Shown here piece by piece: positions 7,497 through 17,459 of a DNA stretch of 64,000 bases. The stretch's first letter is position 1, and the number at the start of each line of letters is the position of its first letter. Position numbers and translations under genes: made by a program. The stretch comes from an uncultured Bacilli bacterium (GTDB taxonomy: Bacteria; Bacillota_I; Bacilli_A; RF39; UBA660): the NCBI GenBank assembly GCA_934098705.1, contig CAKOPC010000001.1:186001-250000 (forward strand). The letters run 5' to 3'. The notes beneath the pieces were generated by a model. That model worked only from the letters and a program-made list of their open reading frames with translations, had not been told where the DNA came from and did not search any database.

Positions 7497-10389
7497 TAAT
7501 AAGAAAAAAAAGTTAAAACTAAAAATTTTTAGTAAAAAGAAAAAACCTGATAGTAAAGCTTACAAAAAAGAATTAAAAACTAAAAAGAATATGGAAATGT
7601 TACGAAATGAAAATGTAACTAAAAAGAAGAAGAAAAATACCAATTATAATGAAACAACTAAAGACATATCAAAACCACTTTTATTATTTCTTATAGGTTT
7701 TGGTATATTATGTTTTGCTATATTTTATAAGATTTTCGATATAATTGTGGCAGCAGGACTTTTATTTTTATACGTTGTAATTGTTGTATTCACCCAGATT
7801 CTTGATCTTACAAGAACCAATAGTAAAATAAGAAAAACAATTAAAACACTTTGTATAATAGTAATAATCTTTGGTATTATTGGTATACTTGGTTTTGTTG
7901 GATTCTTTGCTTACATTGTTATTAAATCTCCAGCATTTAATGTTGCTAATCTTGAAACAAAAGAAACAACTTTAGTATATGATAATAGTAATAAAATAAT
8001 AGCAACACTTGGAGATGAAAAACGTGAGAAAGTATCTTATAATGAATTACCTGAAGTTTTAGTTGATGCAATTATTGCAACAGAGGATTCAAGATTCTTC
8101 CAGCATAATGGTTTTGATGCTCCAAGATTTATAAAAGCTGCAATAGGACAAGTAATGGGAAGAAATGCAGGTGGTGCATCAACTCTTACTATGCAACTTG
8201 CTAAAAACAGATTTTCAAGTACTGATGTATCACTAACAAGAAAATTTACTGATATATATCTTTCAATATTTAAAATAGAAAGAGCTTACACAAAACAAGA
8301 AATAATTGAATTTTATGTAAATATTCCTTATCTTGGAAACTATTCTTATGGAGTAGAACAAGCATGTCAAGGATACTTTAATAAACATGCAAGTGAAATA
8401 AATCTTGCAGAAGCTGCAATTATTGCAGGACTTTTCCAAGCACCTGGTGATTATGATCCAACCATTTATCCAGAATATGCCTATGAAAGACGTGAAACTG
8501 TATTAGACTTAATGGTAAGACATGGTTATATAACGCAAGAAGAAGCTGATATGGCAAATAAAATAGGTATTGAAGATTTACTAAAAGAATCAACAACATC
8601 ATCAAATCCATATCAAGGTTATATTGACTTAGCAGTTAATGAAGTTGAAAGAGAAACAGGACTTAATCCATATACATATTCTATGGAAATATATACAAAT
8701 ATGGATACTAAAATGCAAGAAGGTATAAATGATGTCTTTAATGGAAAAACATACGACTGGCCTAACGATACAATTCAAGCTGGTGTTGCTGTTGTAGATT
8801 CTCAAACAGGTAAAATACTTGCTGTTGGAGCAGGAAGAAATAGAGTTGGCGAAAGAGTTATGAGTTATGCAACTGATATAAATCGTCAAATAGGTTCAAC
8901 TGCTAAACCATTATTTGATTATGCCCCAGGTATTGAATATAATAACTGGTCTACTGGTAAAATATTTAATGATACTAGAGTAAATTATGCTGGTGGTATT
9001 ATGGAAAACTTTGATGGTGCTTATCTTGGTGAAATAACACTTAGATATTCCTTACGAGATTCAAGAAATGTACCTGCCCTACTTGCTTTTAGAGAAGTTG
9101 ATAATGAAAAAATTAAAAACTTTGTTGTATCACTTGGTATAACACCAGAAATAGACTCAGGTGGTGGATTACACGAAGCCCATGCAGTTGGAGCCTTTAA
9201 TGGTTCAAATCCATTATCAATGACTGAAGCATATGCATCATTTTCAAATGGTGGCTATCATTACGATACTCATTCAGTATATAAAGTTATATTAAGAGAT
9301 TCAAATGAACCAATAGAATTTAAAAGTACTAAAACAAAAGTTATGAGTGATTCAACAGCTTATATGATAACAGATGTATTAAGAGGAGTTGCAACAGACT
9401 ATGGTATAAGATCATCTGCTAATGTCGACCTTGCATGTAAAACAGGAACAACAAACTATGATGCAGAAACAAGAGAATCTTTAGGATACCCTTATGATGC
9501 AGACCCAGATGGCTGGATGGCTTGTTATTCAAGTAAAACAGCTATGGTTATGTGGACTGGATATAATGAAAATATAAAAGGAAGATATATAAGACATAGC
9601 CTTATGTATACTCATAGAACTGGACTTTATAAAGCCCTTGCAGAAGTAGTATTTGATGGAAGTGGTGCTAAAAACTTTACAAAACCTAATAGTGTTACAT
9701 CAGTAACTATAGAAAAAGGTACAGAACTTTTACCAAGTGATAATACTCCATCTGATCAAAAAATAACAGAACTATTTAAAAGAGGTACAGAACCAACTGA
9801 AGTATCACAAAAATATGTTCCACTTGAAAATGTAACAAATGCTACAATAAAATACGAAAATGGTAAAGTAACTCTTGGTTGGTATGCAGCACCAGAAGCA
9901 AAAGGAAATTTAGTAGTTAAAGAACCAGGAGAATTTGGTTACATAATATATAAAGATGGTAATAAATTAAGCTTTACAACAGAACTTACTTATACTGATG
10001 AAACAGATGCTCCATATGGTGAATATAGAATTGTAACAGCTTATAAAAACATGACAACAAATCATTCATCAGGAACAGTTGTGAGTATGAATTTAAATAT
10101 AACATTCCAGTACAATGATACCCTAGAAGAAATAGTAGATTTAAATAGTATAATATCCCCTATTTTAAATCCAATAACAGTATTTAAAGATGGTATTGAT
10201 GTTACAAAAAATGCACTTATTACAACAAAAATAATAAATCTTGCAAACAATAAAGAAGAAAGTAGTATAAATACTACAGTTGAAGGACAATATCAAATAG
10301 TATACTCTGTATCATACTTAGGTAAAAAAGAAACATATAGAAAAACAGTAACAATAAAAAATAATAAACCTGATATTCCAACCCCTTAA
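7477..10389 (+). CDS. class A penicillin-binding protein (glycosyltransferase/transpeptidase)
   Basis: Bifunctional peptidoglycan synthase. From the start chosen (GGAGG five bases before the ATG at 7477; an ATG 18 bases earlier is also in frame) it has about 970 residues: a Lys-rich cytoplasmic head, three predicted membrane helices (about 55-150) rather than the usual one, a GT51 domain with ATEDSRFFQHNG (catalytic Glu) and GGASTLTMQLAKN, and a transpeptidase domain with STAKP (nucleophile Ser), SRN and KTGT motifs. The C-terminal ~250 residues form Fn3- and Ig-like extracellular modules ending in a Pro/Thr tail. It is coupled to recU, like ponA. The extra membrane helices are unusual. Confidence 0.95.
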   Translation: MEKTADNNKKKKLKLKIFSKKKKPDSKAYKKELKTKKNMEMLRNENVTKKKKKNTNYNETTKDISKPLLLFLIGFGILCFAIFYKIFDIIVAAGLLFLYVVIVVFTQILDLTRTNSKIRKTIKTLCIIVIIFGIIGILGFVGFFAYIVIKSPAFNVANLETKETTLVYDNSNKIIATLGDEKREKVSYNELPEVLVDAIIATEDSRFFQHNGFDAPRFIKAAIGQVMGRNAGGASTLTMQLAKNRFSSTDVSLTRKFTDIYLSIFKIERAYTKQEIIEFYVNIPYLGNYSYGVEQACQGYFNKHASEINLAEAAIIAGLFQAPGDYDPTIYPEYAYERRETVLDLMVRHGYITQEEADMANKIGIEDLLKESTTSSNPYQGYIDLAVNEVERETGLNPYTYSMEIYTNMDTKMQEGINDVFNGKTYDWPNDTIQAGVAVVDSQTGKILAVGAGRNRVGERVMSYATDINRQIGSTAKPLFDYAPGIEYNNWSTGKIFNDTRVNYAGGIMENFDGAYLGEITLRYSLRDSRNVPALLAFREVDNEKIKNFVVSLGITPEIDSGGGLHEAHAVGAFNGSNPLSMTEAYASFSNGGYHYDTHSVYKVILRDSNEPIEFKSTKTKVMSDSTAYMITDVLRGVATDYGIRSSANVDLACKTGTTNYDAETRESLGYPYDADPDGWMACYSSKTAMVMWTGYNENIKGRYIRHSLMYTHRTGLYKALAEVVFDGSGAKNFTKPNSVTSVTIEKGTELLPSDNTPSDQKITELFKRGTEPTEVSQKYVPLENVTNATIKYENGKVTLGWYAAPEAKGNLVVKEPGEFGYIIYKDGNKLSFTTELTYTDETDAPYGEYRIVTAYKNMTTNHSSGTVVSMNLNITFQYNDTLEEIVDLNSIISPILNPITVFKDGIDVTKNALITTKIINLANNKEESSINTTVEGQYQIVYSVSYLGKKETYRKTVTIKNNKPDIPTP

Positions 10390-10416
10390 GACCTTTAAAA
10401 TAAGGTCTTTTTTTTA
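10388..10416 (+). terminator. intrinsic terminator after the penicillin-binding protein
   Basis: AAGACCTT and AAGGTCTT form an 8-bp stem followed by a run of eight T, overlapping the stop codon region. Confidence 0.85.
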
Positions 10417-10447
10417 TAAAAGTTTACATAGTTTAAACCACTTTATA

Positions 10448-10476
10448 TTGATATAACATCAATTTTATTATATAAT
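10448..10476 (+). promoter_or_regulatory. sigma-A-type promoter for the LCP/PASTA gene
   Basis: TTGATA (10448-10453), 17-base spacer, perfect TATAAT (10471-10476), 30 bases before the ATG at 10507, which has AAGGAGG as ribosome-binding site. Confidence 0.75.
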
Positions 10477-10506
10477 TAATATGTTTAAAGATTAAGGAGG
10501 AAACCT

Positions 10507-12507
10507 ATGAGAGAGAAAAAAAATAAAGTTTTAAATATTATGCTTACAGTATTACAAATATTAAGTTTTTTAGCATTTTTATATTTAGCATACTCTATAT
10601 ACTTAATAAATGGCGTTGAAAATGAATTAAGATATATTGGTATTGCTGTATTATTCCTATTAAATTTAGGTGTTATAATACTAAGAAAAATAACTAAAAA
10701 TAGAAAAGCAATACTTATTATTTTGTATATACTTCTATGTCTTATATTTATATTAGGACAATCTGTTTTAGGATACTACATACATAAAACATATCAAACA
10801 ATAAATAGTATTAATAAGGATTCAGTAACTTATGCATCATCACTTGTTGTTTTAAAAAGTAGTAATGTAAAAGCAGTTGATGCCTTAAAAAATAAAAAAA
10901 TAGGAATAGTTGTAAATAAAAAATCTATTGATGAATATATATTAGCAAATCAAATAGTAAAAAATGACAAATTAGATGAAATTGCAACTATTGTAGAATA
11001 TGATAATATAACAACTATGTTTAAAGACTTATATAAAGGATCTATTGATGCTGTTTTAACAACTAAAAATTATGTGTCAATGTTTAAGTCTTTAGAAGGA
11101 TATGAAAAAATTCAAGAAGAAACAAAAATAATAGATGAGATAAAAAAAACATACAAGAAAAATGAAATATCAAAAATAACTGGAGAAAGTGAAACATTAT
11201 ATAACTCTAATGCTTCGATTACAGAACCATTTACCGTACTTCTAATGGGAGTTGACTCAACAGATGAAGCACTTGATAAAAACTCAACTGGTAATGGTGA
11301 TGCCCTAATGCTTATAACATTTAATCCTAAAACATTAAATGCTACAATATTATCAATACCTCGTGATAGTTATGTATATCTTCCAAATATGGGAACAGAA
11401 AATAAAATTACCCATGCTGCTTGGGGTGGTACAAGTAATATGATAAATACTATTGAAAGATTTACCGATATTGATATTAATTACTACGTAAAAATAAACT
11501 TTAAAGGAGTTGTAAAATTAGTAGATTTACTTGGTGGTATAAAGGTTAATGTTCCAATAGATTTTTGTGAACAAGATAGTAATCGTAACTGGGGAGATAG
11601 CACAATATGCTTAGATGAAGGTGAACAAACATTAAATGGAGAACAAGCTTTAGCACTTGCAAGACACAGAAAAACCCTTTTAACTGGAGATTTACAACGT
11701 GGTACTAATCAACAACTTGTTGTACAAGGTATGTTAAATAGTGCAAAAAATATAAAAAGTGCTAATCAAGCATTAAGTATTTTAGATACATTAAGTAATA
11801 ATATGGATACAAACTTTACAACAAAACAACTATTATCATTTTATGATATATTTAAAGTAATACTTGAAACAAGTAGTAATAAAGATAACCTTATAAACAT
11901 TCAAAAACTTTATTTATCAGGTGTAACTCAAGGAATATATGATGAAAGAACAGACCTAGTACTATCCGATTATATTTTAAATCAAAGTAGTTTAGACCAG
12001 TGTATTAAAGCAATGAAAGATAACCTTTCAAAAAATAGTGGAACTCTTATAAAAGAATTTGATTTTGATATTGAAGATCCATATGAAACGACAACTATTG
12101 GAACAAGTAACTTAAGCTCTACAAAAAGATACAGCTTACTACCTAGTTTTATCGGCGATTCATTAGAAAGTGCTAAATCTTGGCTTGAAAGTAATGGTAT
12201 AACAGTAACTGTTGTTGAAAAGGAAGATAATGGCCCTAGTGGTATAGTACTAGAACAAAGTTCCCCTGAAGATAAAAGACTTGATTTAATGGATGGTAAA
12301 ATAACATTAACAGTATCAAAAGCAAAAACTGAAATTGGTACTCCAGTAATTAACCCCGTACCACCAACAGATCCTGAAACTCCTGGTGGTAGTGATACTG
12401 ATAATCCAACACCCCCTGATAAACCAGACCCAAATCCAAATCCAACAGAGCCAGAGCCAACAGAACCAACAACACCTACTACTCCAACAGAAGGCGAAGG
12501 AAACTAA
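10507..12507 (+). CDS. LytR-CpsA-Psr (LCP) family protein with extra N-terminal domain and PASTA domain
   Basis: LCP enzymes attach teichoic acids or polysaccharides from undecaprenyl carriers to peptidoglycan. This 666-residue protein has three membrane helices (about 12-92), a 100-residue region (about 110-205) with VVLKSSNVKAVDALKNKKIG and GSIDAVLTT that resembles a substrate-binding-protein fold, then the LCP domain (about 240-450) with TVLLMGVDS, DALMLITFNP, SIPRDSYV, GGIKVNVP and GEQALALARHRK. After it comes a PASTA domain (about 553-617, LPSFIGDSLESAKSWLESNGI) and a Pro/Thr/Glu tail of about 50 residues. LCP plus PASTA is uncommon; PASTA domains usually sense or bind peptidoglycan. Probably a wall-polymer ligase at sites of synthesis. 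Confidence 0.9.
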   Translation: MREKKNKVLNIMLTVLQILSFLAFLYLAYSIYLINGVENELRYIGIAVLFLLNLGVIILRKITKNRKAILIILYILLCLIFILGQSVLGYYIHKTYQTINSINKDSVTYASSLVVLKSSNVKAVDALKNKKIGIVVNKKSIDEYILANQIVKNDKLDEIATIVEYDNITTMFKDLYKGSIDAVLTTKNYVSMFKSLEGYEKIQEETKIIDEIKKTYKKNEISKITGESETLYNSNASITEPFTVLLMGVDSTDEALDKNSTGNGDALMLITFNPKTLNATILSIPRDSYVYLPNMGTENKITHAAWGGTSNMINTIERFTDIDINYYVKINFKGVVKLVDLLGGIKVNVPIDFCEQDSNRNWGDSTICLDEGEQTLNGEQALALARHRKTLLTGDLQRGTNQQLVVQGMLNSAKNIKSANQALSILDTLSNNMDTNFTTKQLLSFYDIFKVILETSSNKDNLINIQKLYLSGVTQGIYDERTDLVLSDYILNQSSLDQCIKAMKDNLSKNSGTLIKEFDFDIEDPYETTTIGTSNLSSTKRYSLLPSFIGDSLESAKSWLESNGITVTVVEKEDNGPSGIVLEQSSPEDKRLDLMDGKITLTVSKAKTEIGTPVINPVPPTDPETPGGSDTDNPTPPDKPDPNPNPTEPEPTEPTTPTTPTEGEGN

Positions 12508-12518
12508 TATAAATACAA

Positions 12519-12556
12519 AAAAATGATAGATAATAAAATCTCTATCATTTTTATTT
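12519..12556. terminator. bidirectional terminator between convergent genes
   Basis: AAATGATAGA (12521-12530) and TCTATCATTT (12541-12550) make a 10-bp stem with T runs on both strands, serving the LCP gene (+) and the DUF368 gene (-). Confidence 0.8.
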
Positions 12557-12604
12557 TGCATAAATCATCAAAAAAAGATAATGACTAAATCATCATCATC
12601 TTCC

Positions 12605-13447
12605 CTACTCCTTATCAATAGCTCTAGATAATAAATATCCCCATAAAAAGGCTAATATAGAAGTAGCAATATTTGTAAAGTTAAATTTAAAGTCTCCAAT
12701 TTGGATTAATAATACAACAATACTTGATAAAACAAATCCCATTATAGCAAAATATGTTCTAACTTCATTTTTCTCAATTAACTTTGTAATAAGTTTTGCC
12801 ATAAATAATATTCCAAGTAAAACTCCAATTCCAAAAATAGTAAGTATTATTAAATCTTGTCCTACATTCTTAAAGGTTGTAAGATGACTTATAGTAGCCA
12901 TTATCTTTTCATAATACCCAAATACCATTAATACAAAAGAGCCTGATATTCCTGGAATAACCATCGCAGAACTTGCAATAAAGCCCGCTAAAGCTAAAAG
13001 TATATAATCAACTATTTTCATATTAGTAAATGAAATACTAAATAAATCTGTCTTAACAAAATTAAGTCCTAAAACAAATATAAATACAATACAAAGTACA
13101 CAAATATTAAAGAAACTTTTTTGACCCTTTACCTTCTTCATAATTAGACTTATACCACCGAAAATTAAACCAACAAACAAAAATATAGTCTGTGCCTTAA
13201 AATTAGTAAGGGCATAAGTTACAAGTTTACTAGTTGATAAAATAGCAACACCTATACCAAGTGCAATAGGCATTATAAACGTTAAATTTTCTTTAAATTT
13301 CTTAAAAAGAGTTGTTACACACTCTAAAATACGTTCATATAAACCAAGAGATACAGCAAGTGTTCCTCCAGATACTCCAGGTATTACATTTGCAACACCT
13401 AAAATAAATCCTTTTATAAATAAAATTAAACAGTCTTTTGGTCTCAT
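12605..13447 (-). CDS. popT: DUF368 membrane protein, probable undecaprenyl-phosphate transporter (PopT type)
   Basis: A 280-residue polytopic protein with about eight membrane helices and the two DUF368 signatures, GVANVIPGVSGGTLAVSLG near residue 17 and ASSAMVIPGISGSFVLMVFG near 160; this internal repeat is typical. Homologues in other bacteria have been shown to recycle undecaprenyl phosphate from the outer to the inner leaflet (PopT). It sits among envelope genes and shares its transcript with the small membrane protein upstream (one base between stop and start). The transport role is inferred from the family. Confidence 0.85.
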   Translation of the reverse strand: MRPKDCLILFIKGFILGVANVIPGVSGGTLAVSLGLYERILECVTTLFKKFKENLTFIMPIALGIGVAILSTSKLVTYALTNFKAQTIFLFVGLIFGGISLIMKKVKGQKSFFNICVLCIVFIFVLGLNFVKTDLFSISFTNMKIVDYILLALAGFIASSAMVIPGISGSFVLMVFGYYEKIMATISHLTTFKNVGQDLIILTIFGIGVLLGILFMAKLITKLIEKNEVRTYFAIMGFVLSSIVVLLIQIGDFKFNFTNIATSILAFLWGYLLSRAIDKE

Positions 13448-13448
13448 T

Positions 13449-13697
13449 TTAAATATCCTTCATAAACCATAATTTTAACGCATAAACAACTTCATCACCC
13501 TTGTAAACAACAATTTTATAAATTATATTGTCATATACATGAACTGTTGCACCATCTTTTTCATAAGTGTTTTCTTTTACAACATATAAAGGTTCTTTAC
13601 CATCTGTAATCTTTCCAAAATTAATATATCCTAAAATAAACCAGAATATAAGTAAAACAATAACTACTTCCAAAATTATACTAATAACTTTCTTCAT
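13449..13697 (-). CDS. small single-pass membrane protein of unknown function
   Basis: An 82-residue protein with a membrane helix at about 5-26 (ISIILEVVIVLLIFWFILGY) and an extracellular part with VYDNIIYKIVVYKGDEVVYALKLWF. AGGAGG sits 8 bases before the ATG, and a promoter precedes it. It lies immediately upstream of popT with one base between, so the two are co-transcribed and translation is probably coupled. I recognise no family. Confidence 0.75.
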   Translation of the reverse strand: MKKVISIILEVVIVLLIFWFILGYINFGKITDGKEPLYVVKENTYEKDGATVHVYDNIIYKIVVYKGDEVVYALKLWFMKDI

Positions 13698-13718
13698 AAT
13701 TTTTATCCTCCTACAATT

Positions 13719-13747
13719 ATTTTATAATATTTTTTTTTATTTGTAAA
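13719..13747 (-). promoter_or_regulatory. promoter of the small membrane protein-popT operon
   Basis: Minus-strand TTTACA (13742-13747), 17-base spacer, TAAAAT (13719-13724), just upstream of the AGGAGG site. Confidence 0.5.
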
Positions 13748-13784
13748 ACATATTATATAAAAATGTATAGAAACCTTAAAGTAA

Positions 13785-13813
13785 TTGTAATAAATGTAAA
13801 TATATGTTATAAT
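13785..13813 (+). promoter_or_regulatory. sigma-A-type promoter of the GT2 gene
   Basis: TTGTAA (13785-13790), 17-base spacer, perfect TATAAT (13808-13813). It lies inside the longer possible reading frame that starts at 13763 and therefore argues that translation really starts at 13850. Confidence 0.65.
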
Positions 13814-13849
13814 TTTTGTAAATTTAAGTTTTTAAGGAAGTTGGTATTA

Positions 13850-15340
13850 ATGGAAGTATTTGATATGATTATTACTTTTTTAGGTGATATGTATCCCATA
13901 TTTAGTAAAATAAATAATATAATAGGACAAGTAATTGTTTATGGTCTTGCTTATAGAGCAATATACGTTGTAATTGGTTTTTTTACAACAAGAAAGTTTA
14001 AAGAATCAACCAATTATCATAAATATGCGATTGTAATTGCAGCAAGAAATGAAGAAAAAGTAATTGGTAATTTAATAGATAGTATAAATAAACAGGATTA
14101 TCCAAAAGAACTACTTACTGTCTTTGTTGTTGCAGATAACTGTACTGATAACACTGCTAAAATAGCAAGAGATAAAGGATGTATTTGTTACGAAAGATTT
14201 GATAACGTTCACAAAACAAAAGGATTTGCTTTAGAATATTTATTTGATAGAATTGAAGAAGATTATAAAAGAACATCATTTGAAGGCTATTTTGTATTTG
14301 ATGCGGATAACTTACTTAAGGAAGACTATATTAAACGTATGAATGATGCCTTTGATGCTGGAGAAAAAATAATAACTTCTTATCGTAATATTAAAAATAT
14401 AGATGATAACTGGATTACAATAAGTTTTGCCGTTCACTGGCTACGTTCAATTCGTGAAAATCATCGTGCTAGATCATTTCTACATTTAGCAACAAATATT
14501 CAAGGTACTGGATACCTTTTTGCAAATGAAGTTGTAAGTAATGGTTGGCACTACACATCCCTAACTGAGGACAGAGGCTTAACTGCAGATGCTGTATCTC
14601 AAGGTTACCGTATTTCTTACCAAGATGCTGCAGAATTTTATGACGAGCAAACTCCTAACTTTAAAGTAGCATATAATCAAAAATTAAGATGGTCTAAAGG
14701 TTTACTAATAAACTTTAAAGAGTCAGGCTTTAAACTATTTAGAAATATTATATTTGGTAAAAAATATGTAAAAGTAAAATGGAATAATGATACTGAAGAT
14801 AAAAAATATCCTTTCTTTAAAAGAATATTTATCGAATTAAAATATCGTTTTATGATGTATGATACATTTATGCATCTTACTCCATTTAATGTTATAAATA
14901 TTACAAGATGGCTTGTTGTAACACTAATTTTAAGATCATGTTATTGTTACTCAAATGGTCTTTCTAACGTAAACCTTTTCGCAGGAGGTACATATCTTGC
15001 ACAAGTATTAAGACACTTCTTTGATATAAGAATACAAATACCAAGTGGTATAAATGCTATTTGGGCTACAATTCTTATTGGTATCTGGGCTAGATTATTC
15101 TACAGAATTGGAGCATATATCCAAAAGTTTGGTGTATATTATTATGTACTATTTATGGAAAGAAAAAGAATTAAAAAGATAAAACTTTCTAAAATCATTC
15201 TATGGAGCTTAACATGGCCTATATTTGATATTGTTGGTAGATATACAACATACATTGCTTTATTTAAGAAAGTATCATGGAAGCCAGTTCCTCATAACTC
15301 AAAAGTAACTATTGAAGATATAGAAAAAGCAAAAGCTTAA
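13850..15340 (+). CDS. membrane glycosyltransferase family 2 (processive-type)
   Basis: A 496-residue inner-membrane GT2. After an N-terminal helix the catalytic domain shows YAIVIAARNEEKVIGNLI, VADNCTDNTA, the DAD metal motif (FDADN), the TED motif (SLTEDRGLTADA) and QKLRW, the Q-x-x-R-W motif of processive synthases; several membrane helices follow (about 365-480). Such enzymes use UDP-sugars to build an exported polysaccharide or decorate lipids; the product cannot be told from sequence. The start at 13850 is chosen because AAGGAAG lies upstream and the promoter falls inside the longer frame. It is a single-gene transcript. Confidence 0.85.
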   Translation: MEVFDMIITFLGDMYPIFSKINNIIGQVIVYGLAYRAIYVVIGFFTTRKFKESTNYHKYAIVIAARNEEKVIGNLIDSINKQDYPKELLTVFVVADNCTDNTAKIARDKGCICYERFDNVHKTKGFALEYLFDRIEEDYKRTSFEGYFVFDADNLLKEDYIKRMNDAFDAGEKIITSYRNIKNIDDNWITISFAVHWLRSIRENHRARSFLHLATNIQGTGYLFANEVVSNGWHYTSLTEDRGLTADAVSQGYRISYQDAAEFYDEQTPNFKVAYNQKLRWSKGLLINFKESGFKLFRNIIFGKKYVKVKWNNDTEDKKYPFFKRIFIELKYRFMMYDTFMHLTPFNVINITRWLVVTLILRSCYCYSNGLSNVNLFAGGTYLAQVLRHFFDIRIQIPSGINAIWATILIGIWARLFYRIGAYIQKFGVYYYVLFMERKRIKKIKLSKIILWSLTWPIFDIVGRYTTYIALFKKVSWKPVPHNSKVTIEDIEKAKA

Positions 15341-15355
15341 ATAAAAATAAATCAA

Positions 15356-15393
15356 AAAAAAGAAGCATTTACTAACTATTTGCTTCTTTTTCT
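15356..15393. terminator. bidirectional terminator between GT2 and LtaS-like genes
   Basis: AAGAAGCA and TGCTTCTT pair around a 13-base loop, with T runs on both sides. The stem overlaps the last codons of the LtaS-like gene on the minus strand. Confidence 0.75.
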
Positions 15394-17438
15394 AATACTT
15401 CCTTTTCTTCCTTATGTAACTTTTCATCCTGTTTTTTTAAAGTCTTAAAATAATTATATTTTAGTGTTAAATCATTTTTCTTAGTAAGATAATTTACTAA
15501 ATAATTATTATTCTCAAGTATTTCATCTTTAATGCTTTTACCATTTGTAACCTCTCCATCACTTACATAAGCATTACCATCATACCAAGAATAATCACTA
15601 AAGAAAACTATACCAGAATAACTATCTAAAAGAGCATCTGTTCCAATATAGTAATTAGGATTATACTCTATTCCAAATAAATTAAGTACAGTAGGTAAAA
15701 TATTAAGCTGTGATGTTACTTTATTTACATTTTTTTTAGTATTACCATTATCATATATAAAAAATGGTGTATTATTTATTAAATTATTTGATGTGTCTTT
15801 ATACTTATCTAAAATACTTTGATCTTCAAGTGTATATAAATAGTGATCTGTAAATACAACAAATATAGTGTTATCAAAAACTTCTTCCTGTTTTAATTTT
15901 TCTATAAGAAGTGATACAAAGTAATCAGTTTCTTTAGCTTGACGTCTTACGCACTCTTCCTCACTCATTTGGATAAACGCTTGTTTTTCAGTTACTACAT
16001 CTTCATTATCTACCACTTTATCTTCCAAAGATTTGTTATCTTCTTCATAAAGAAGTTTACATACTCCTTTAGTATTAGTAAATGGTAAATGTGAAGAATA
16101 TGTAATTATATAATCAACAAATAAATTATCTTTTGTTACCATATTTTTAGAATACTCTGTATTTAAAATAAGTTCTCTATCTAAAGTATAGCTATTATCC
16201 TTATAATCAAACATATCAATTAAACCATAATAGTTATCATAACCAAAGTTTTTATAATTAATACCTCTTGAATAGTATTCCTTAGTATTCATATGAAAAG
16301 CATTAACAGTATACCCTTCCTTTTTAAATAAGTTTGCCATTGAATATGGAAAAGAATTATTAGAAAACGCATAAGCATTTTTATTATAAGAGAAAGGTAC
16401 GATAAAACCAGTATTTACAGCAAACTCTGAGTTAAATGTAGACCCTCCCCCATTATAAAATGAATAATGTTTCTTAAAATTAATAGAATTTTGCATCATT
16501 TCATAAAGTGTTGGTGTATCATTTTCATTTAAAAGCCACGAGTCAATACCTTCAAGCTGTAAAAATATAACATTTTTACCCTTAAAAATACCTGTATAAT
16601 CATTATTAGTATCATAAGTATCTACACTGTATGCATTCTTTAAAAACTCTTCATCTTTACTATCTTTTTTTTCTTTCTTTAAATATGTAACATAAAAGTT
16701 TCTTACCATATATTCATAAAGACCAGATACTCTCATACTTTTATTAGCATCATTATATAAATTATATACATTACGAGGATTTTTCCAAGTACTCCATACA
16801 AGTTTAGTATTAGCACTTCCTAAAAATAATGGTGTAATAGTATGAATAACTAAAAATAGTATAATAGCTTTAATTAATCCCTTTTTATTAAATGTATTGT
16901 TACTACCTATACTTTTATACCCTACTGCAAATAAAAATATTCCAATTAAAGAAAATATATATACTAAAATATTGCAATTCTTAATAGCATCCATTATGTA
17001 TGGAGCTCCTTCTTTTGTAGAATCTAAAAGATTAAAACTAAAGAAAGTATTAGTCATTGAATAATAAATATTATTTACTAAATAAAATAATATAGAAGTT
17101 ATACTAAAAACAATATATATTATTTTGGCATATATCTTTTTTATATTGCAAACAATACCCAAAAATAATAGGCAGTAGCATATAGTAAATAAATTTGGTA
17201 CTAACCTATATATACCATAAAAATTAATATTTCTTCCTAAAAATCTAGTTGCTAAATCAAAAAATATAAAAGGAATAGCCATTAATATAATATTTTTATT
17301 TTTTATTATAAAAGTCTTTAAAGAAAAATATATTCTTTTAGGGTCCTTGATACATTCTTTTATATAATCTTTAGACACTTTATAATCGTTTAATATTTTA
17401 TCTTTTATATCTATAAAAACATCTTTTACTGCTTTCAT
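15372..17438 (-). CDS. LtaS-like sulfatase-fold phosphoglycerol transferase
   Basis: A 688-residue membrane enzyme with about five N-terminal helices (roughly 50-200) and an extracellular alkaline-phosphatase-superfamily domain (about 288-620): NVIFLQLEGIDSW, the GGSTFNSEFAV segment holding the expected nucleophile Thr, HMNTKEYYSRG, YSSHLPF and FVVFTDHYLY (metal-binding Asp/His). Family members transfer glycerol phosphate from phosphatidylglycerol to lipoteichoic acid or sugars. The N-terminal helix pattern fits LTA synthase, but other polyglycerol-phosphate enzymes share it. The C-terminal ~70 residues are charged. GGTGAT precedes the ATG. It follows the NUDIX gene by about 20 bases and may be co-transcribed. 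Confidence 0.85.
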   Translation of the reverse strand: MKAVKDVFIDIKDKILNDYKVSKDYIKECIKDPKRIYFSLKTFIIKNKNIILMAIPFIFFDLATRFLGRNINFYGIYRLVPNLFTICYCLLFLGIVCNIKKIYAKIIYIVFSITSILFYLVNNIYYSMTNTFFSFNLLDSTKEGAPYIMDAIKNCNILVYIFSLIGIFLFAVGYKSIGSNNTFNKKGLIKAIILFLVIHTITPLFLGSANTKLVWSTWKNPRNVYNLYNDANKSMRVSGLYEYMVRNFYVTYLKKEKKDSKDEEFLKNAYSVDTYDTNNDYTGIFKGKNVIFLQLEGIDSWLLNENDTPTLYEMMQNSINFKKHYSFYNGGGSTFNSEFAVNTGFIVPFSYNKNAYAFSNNSFPYSMANLFKKEGYTVNAFHMNTKEYYSRGINYKNFGYDNYYGLIDMFDYKDNSYTLDRELILNTEYSKNMVTKDNLFVDYIITYSSHLPFTNTKGVCKLLYEEDNKSLEDKVVDNEDVVTEKQAFIQMSEEECVRRQAKETDYFVSLLIEKLKQEEVFDNTIFVVFTDHYLYTLEDQSILDKYKDTSNNLINNTPFFIYDNGNTKKNVNKVTSQLNILPTVLNLFGIEYNPNYYIGTDALLDSYSGIVFFSDYSWYDGNAYVSDGEVTNGKSIKDEILENNNYLVNYLTKKNDLTLKYNYFKTLKKQDEKLHKEEKEVLEKEANS

Positions 17439-17459
17439 CTTAAATCACCATAAACAAAA

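Noticed and set aside
13763..13849. Earlier start for the GT2 gene at 13763
   Set aside because: The best promoter (13785-13813) lies inside this stretch, so it cannot be in the transcript.
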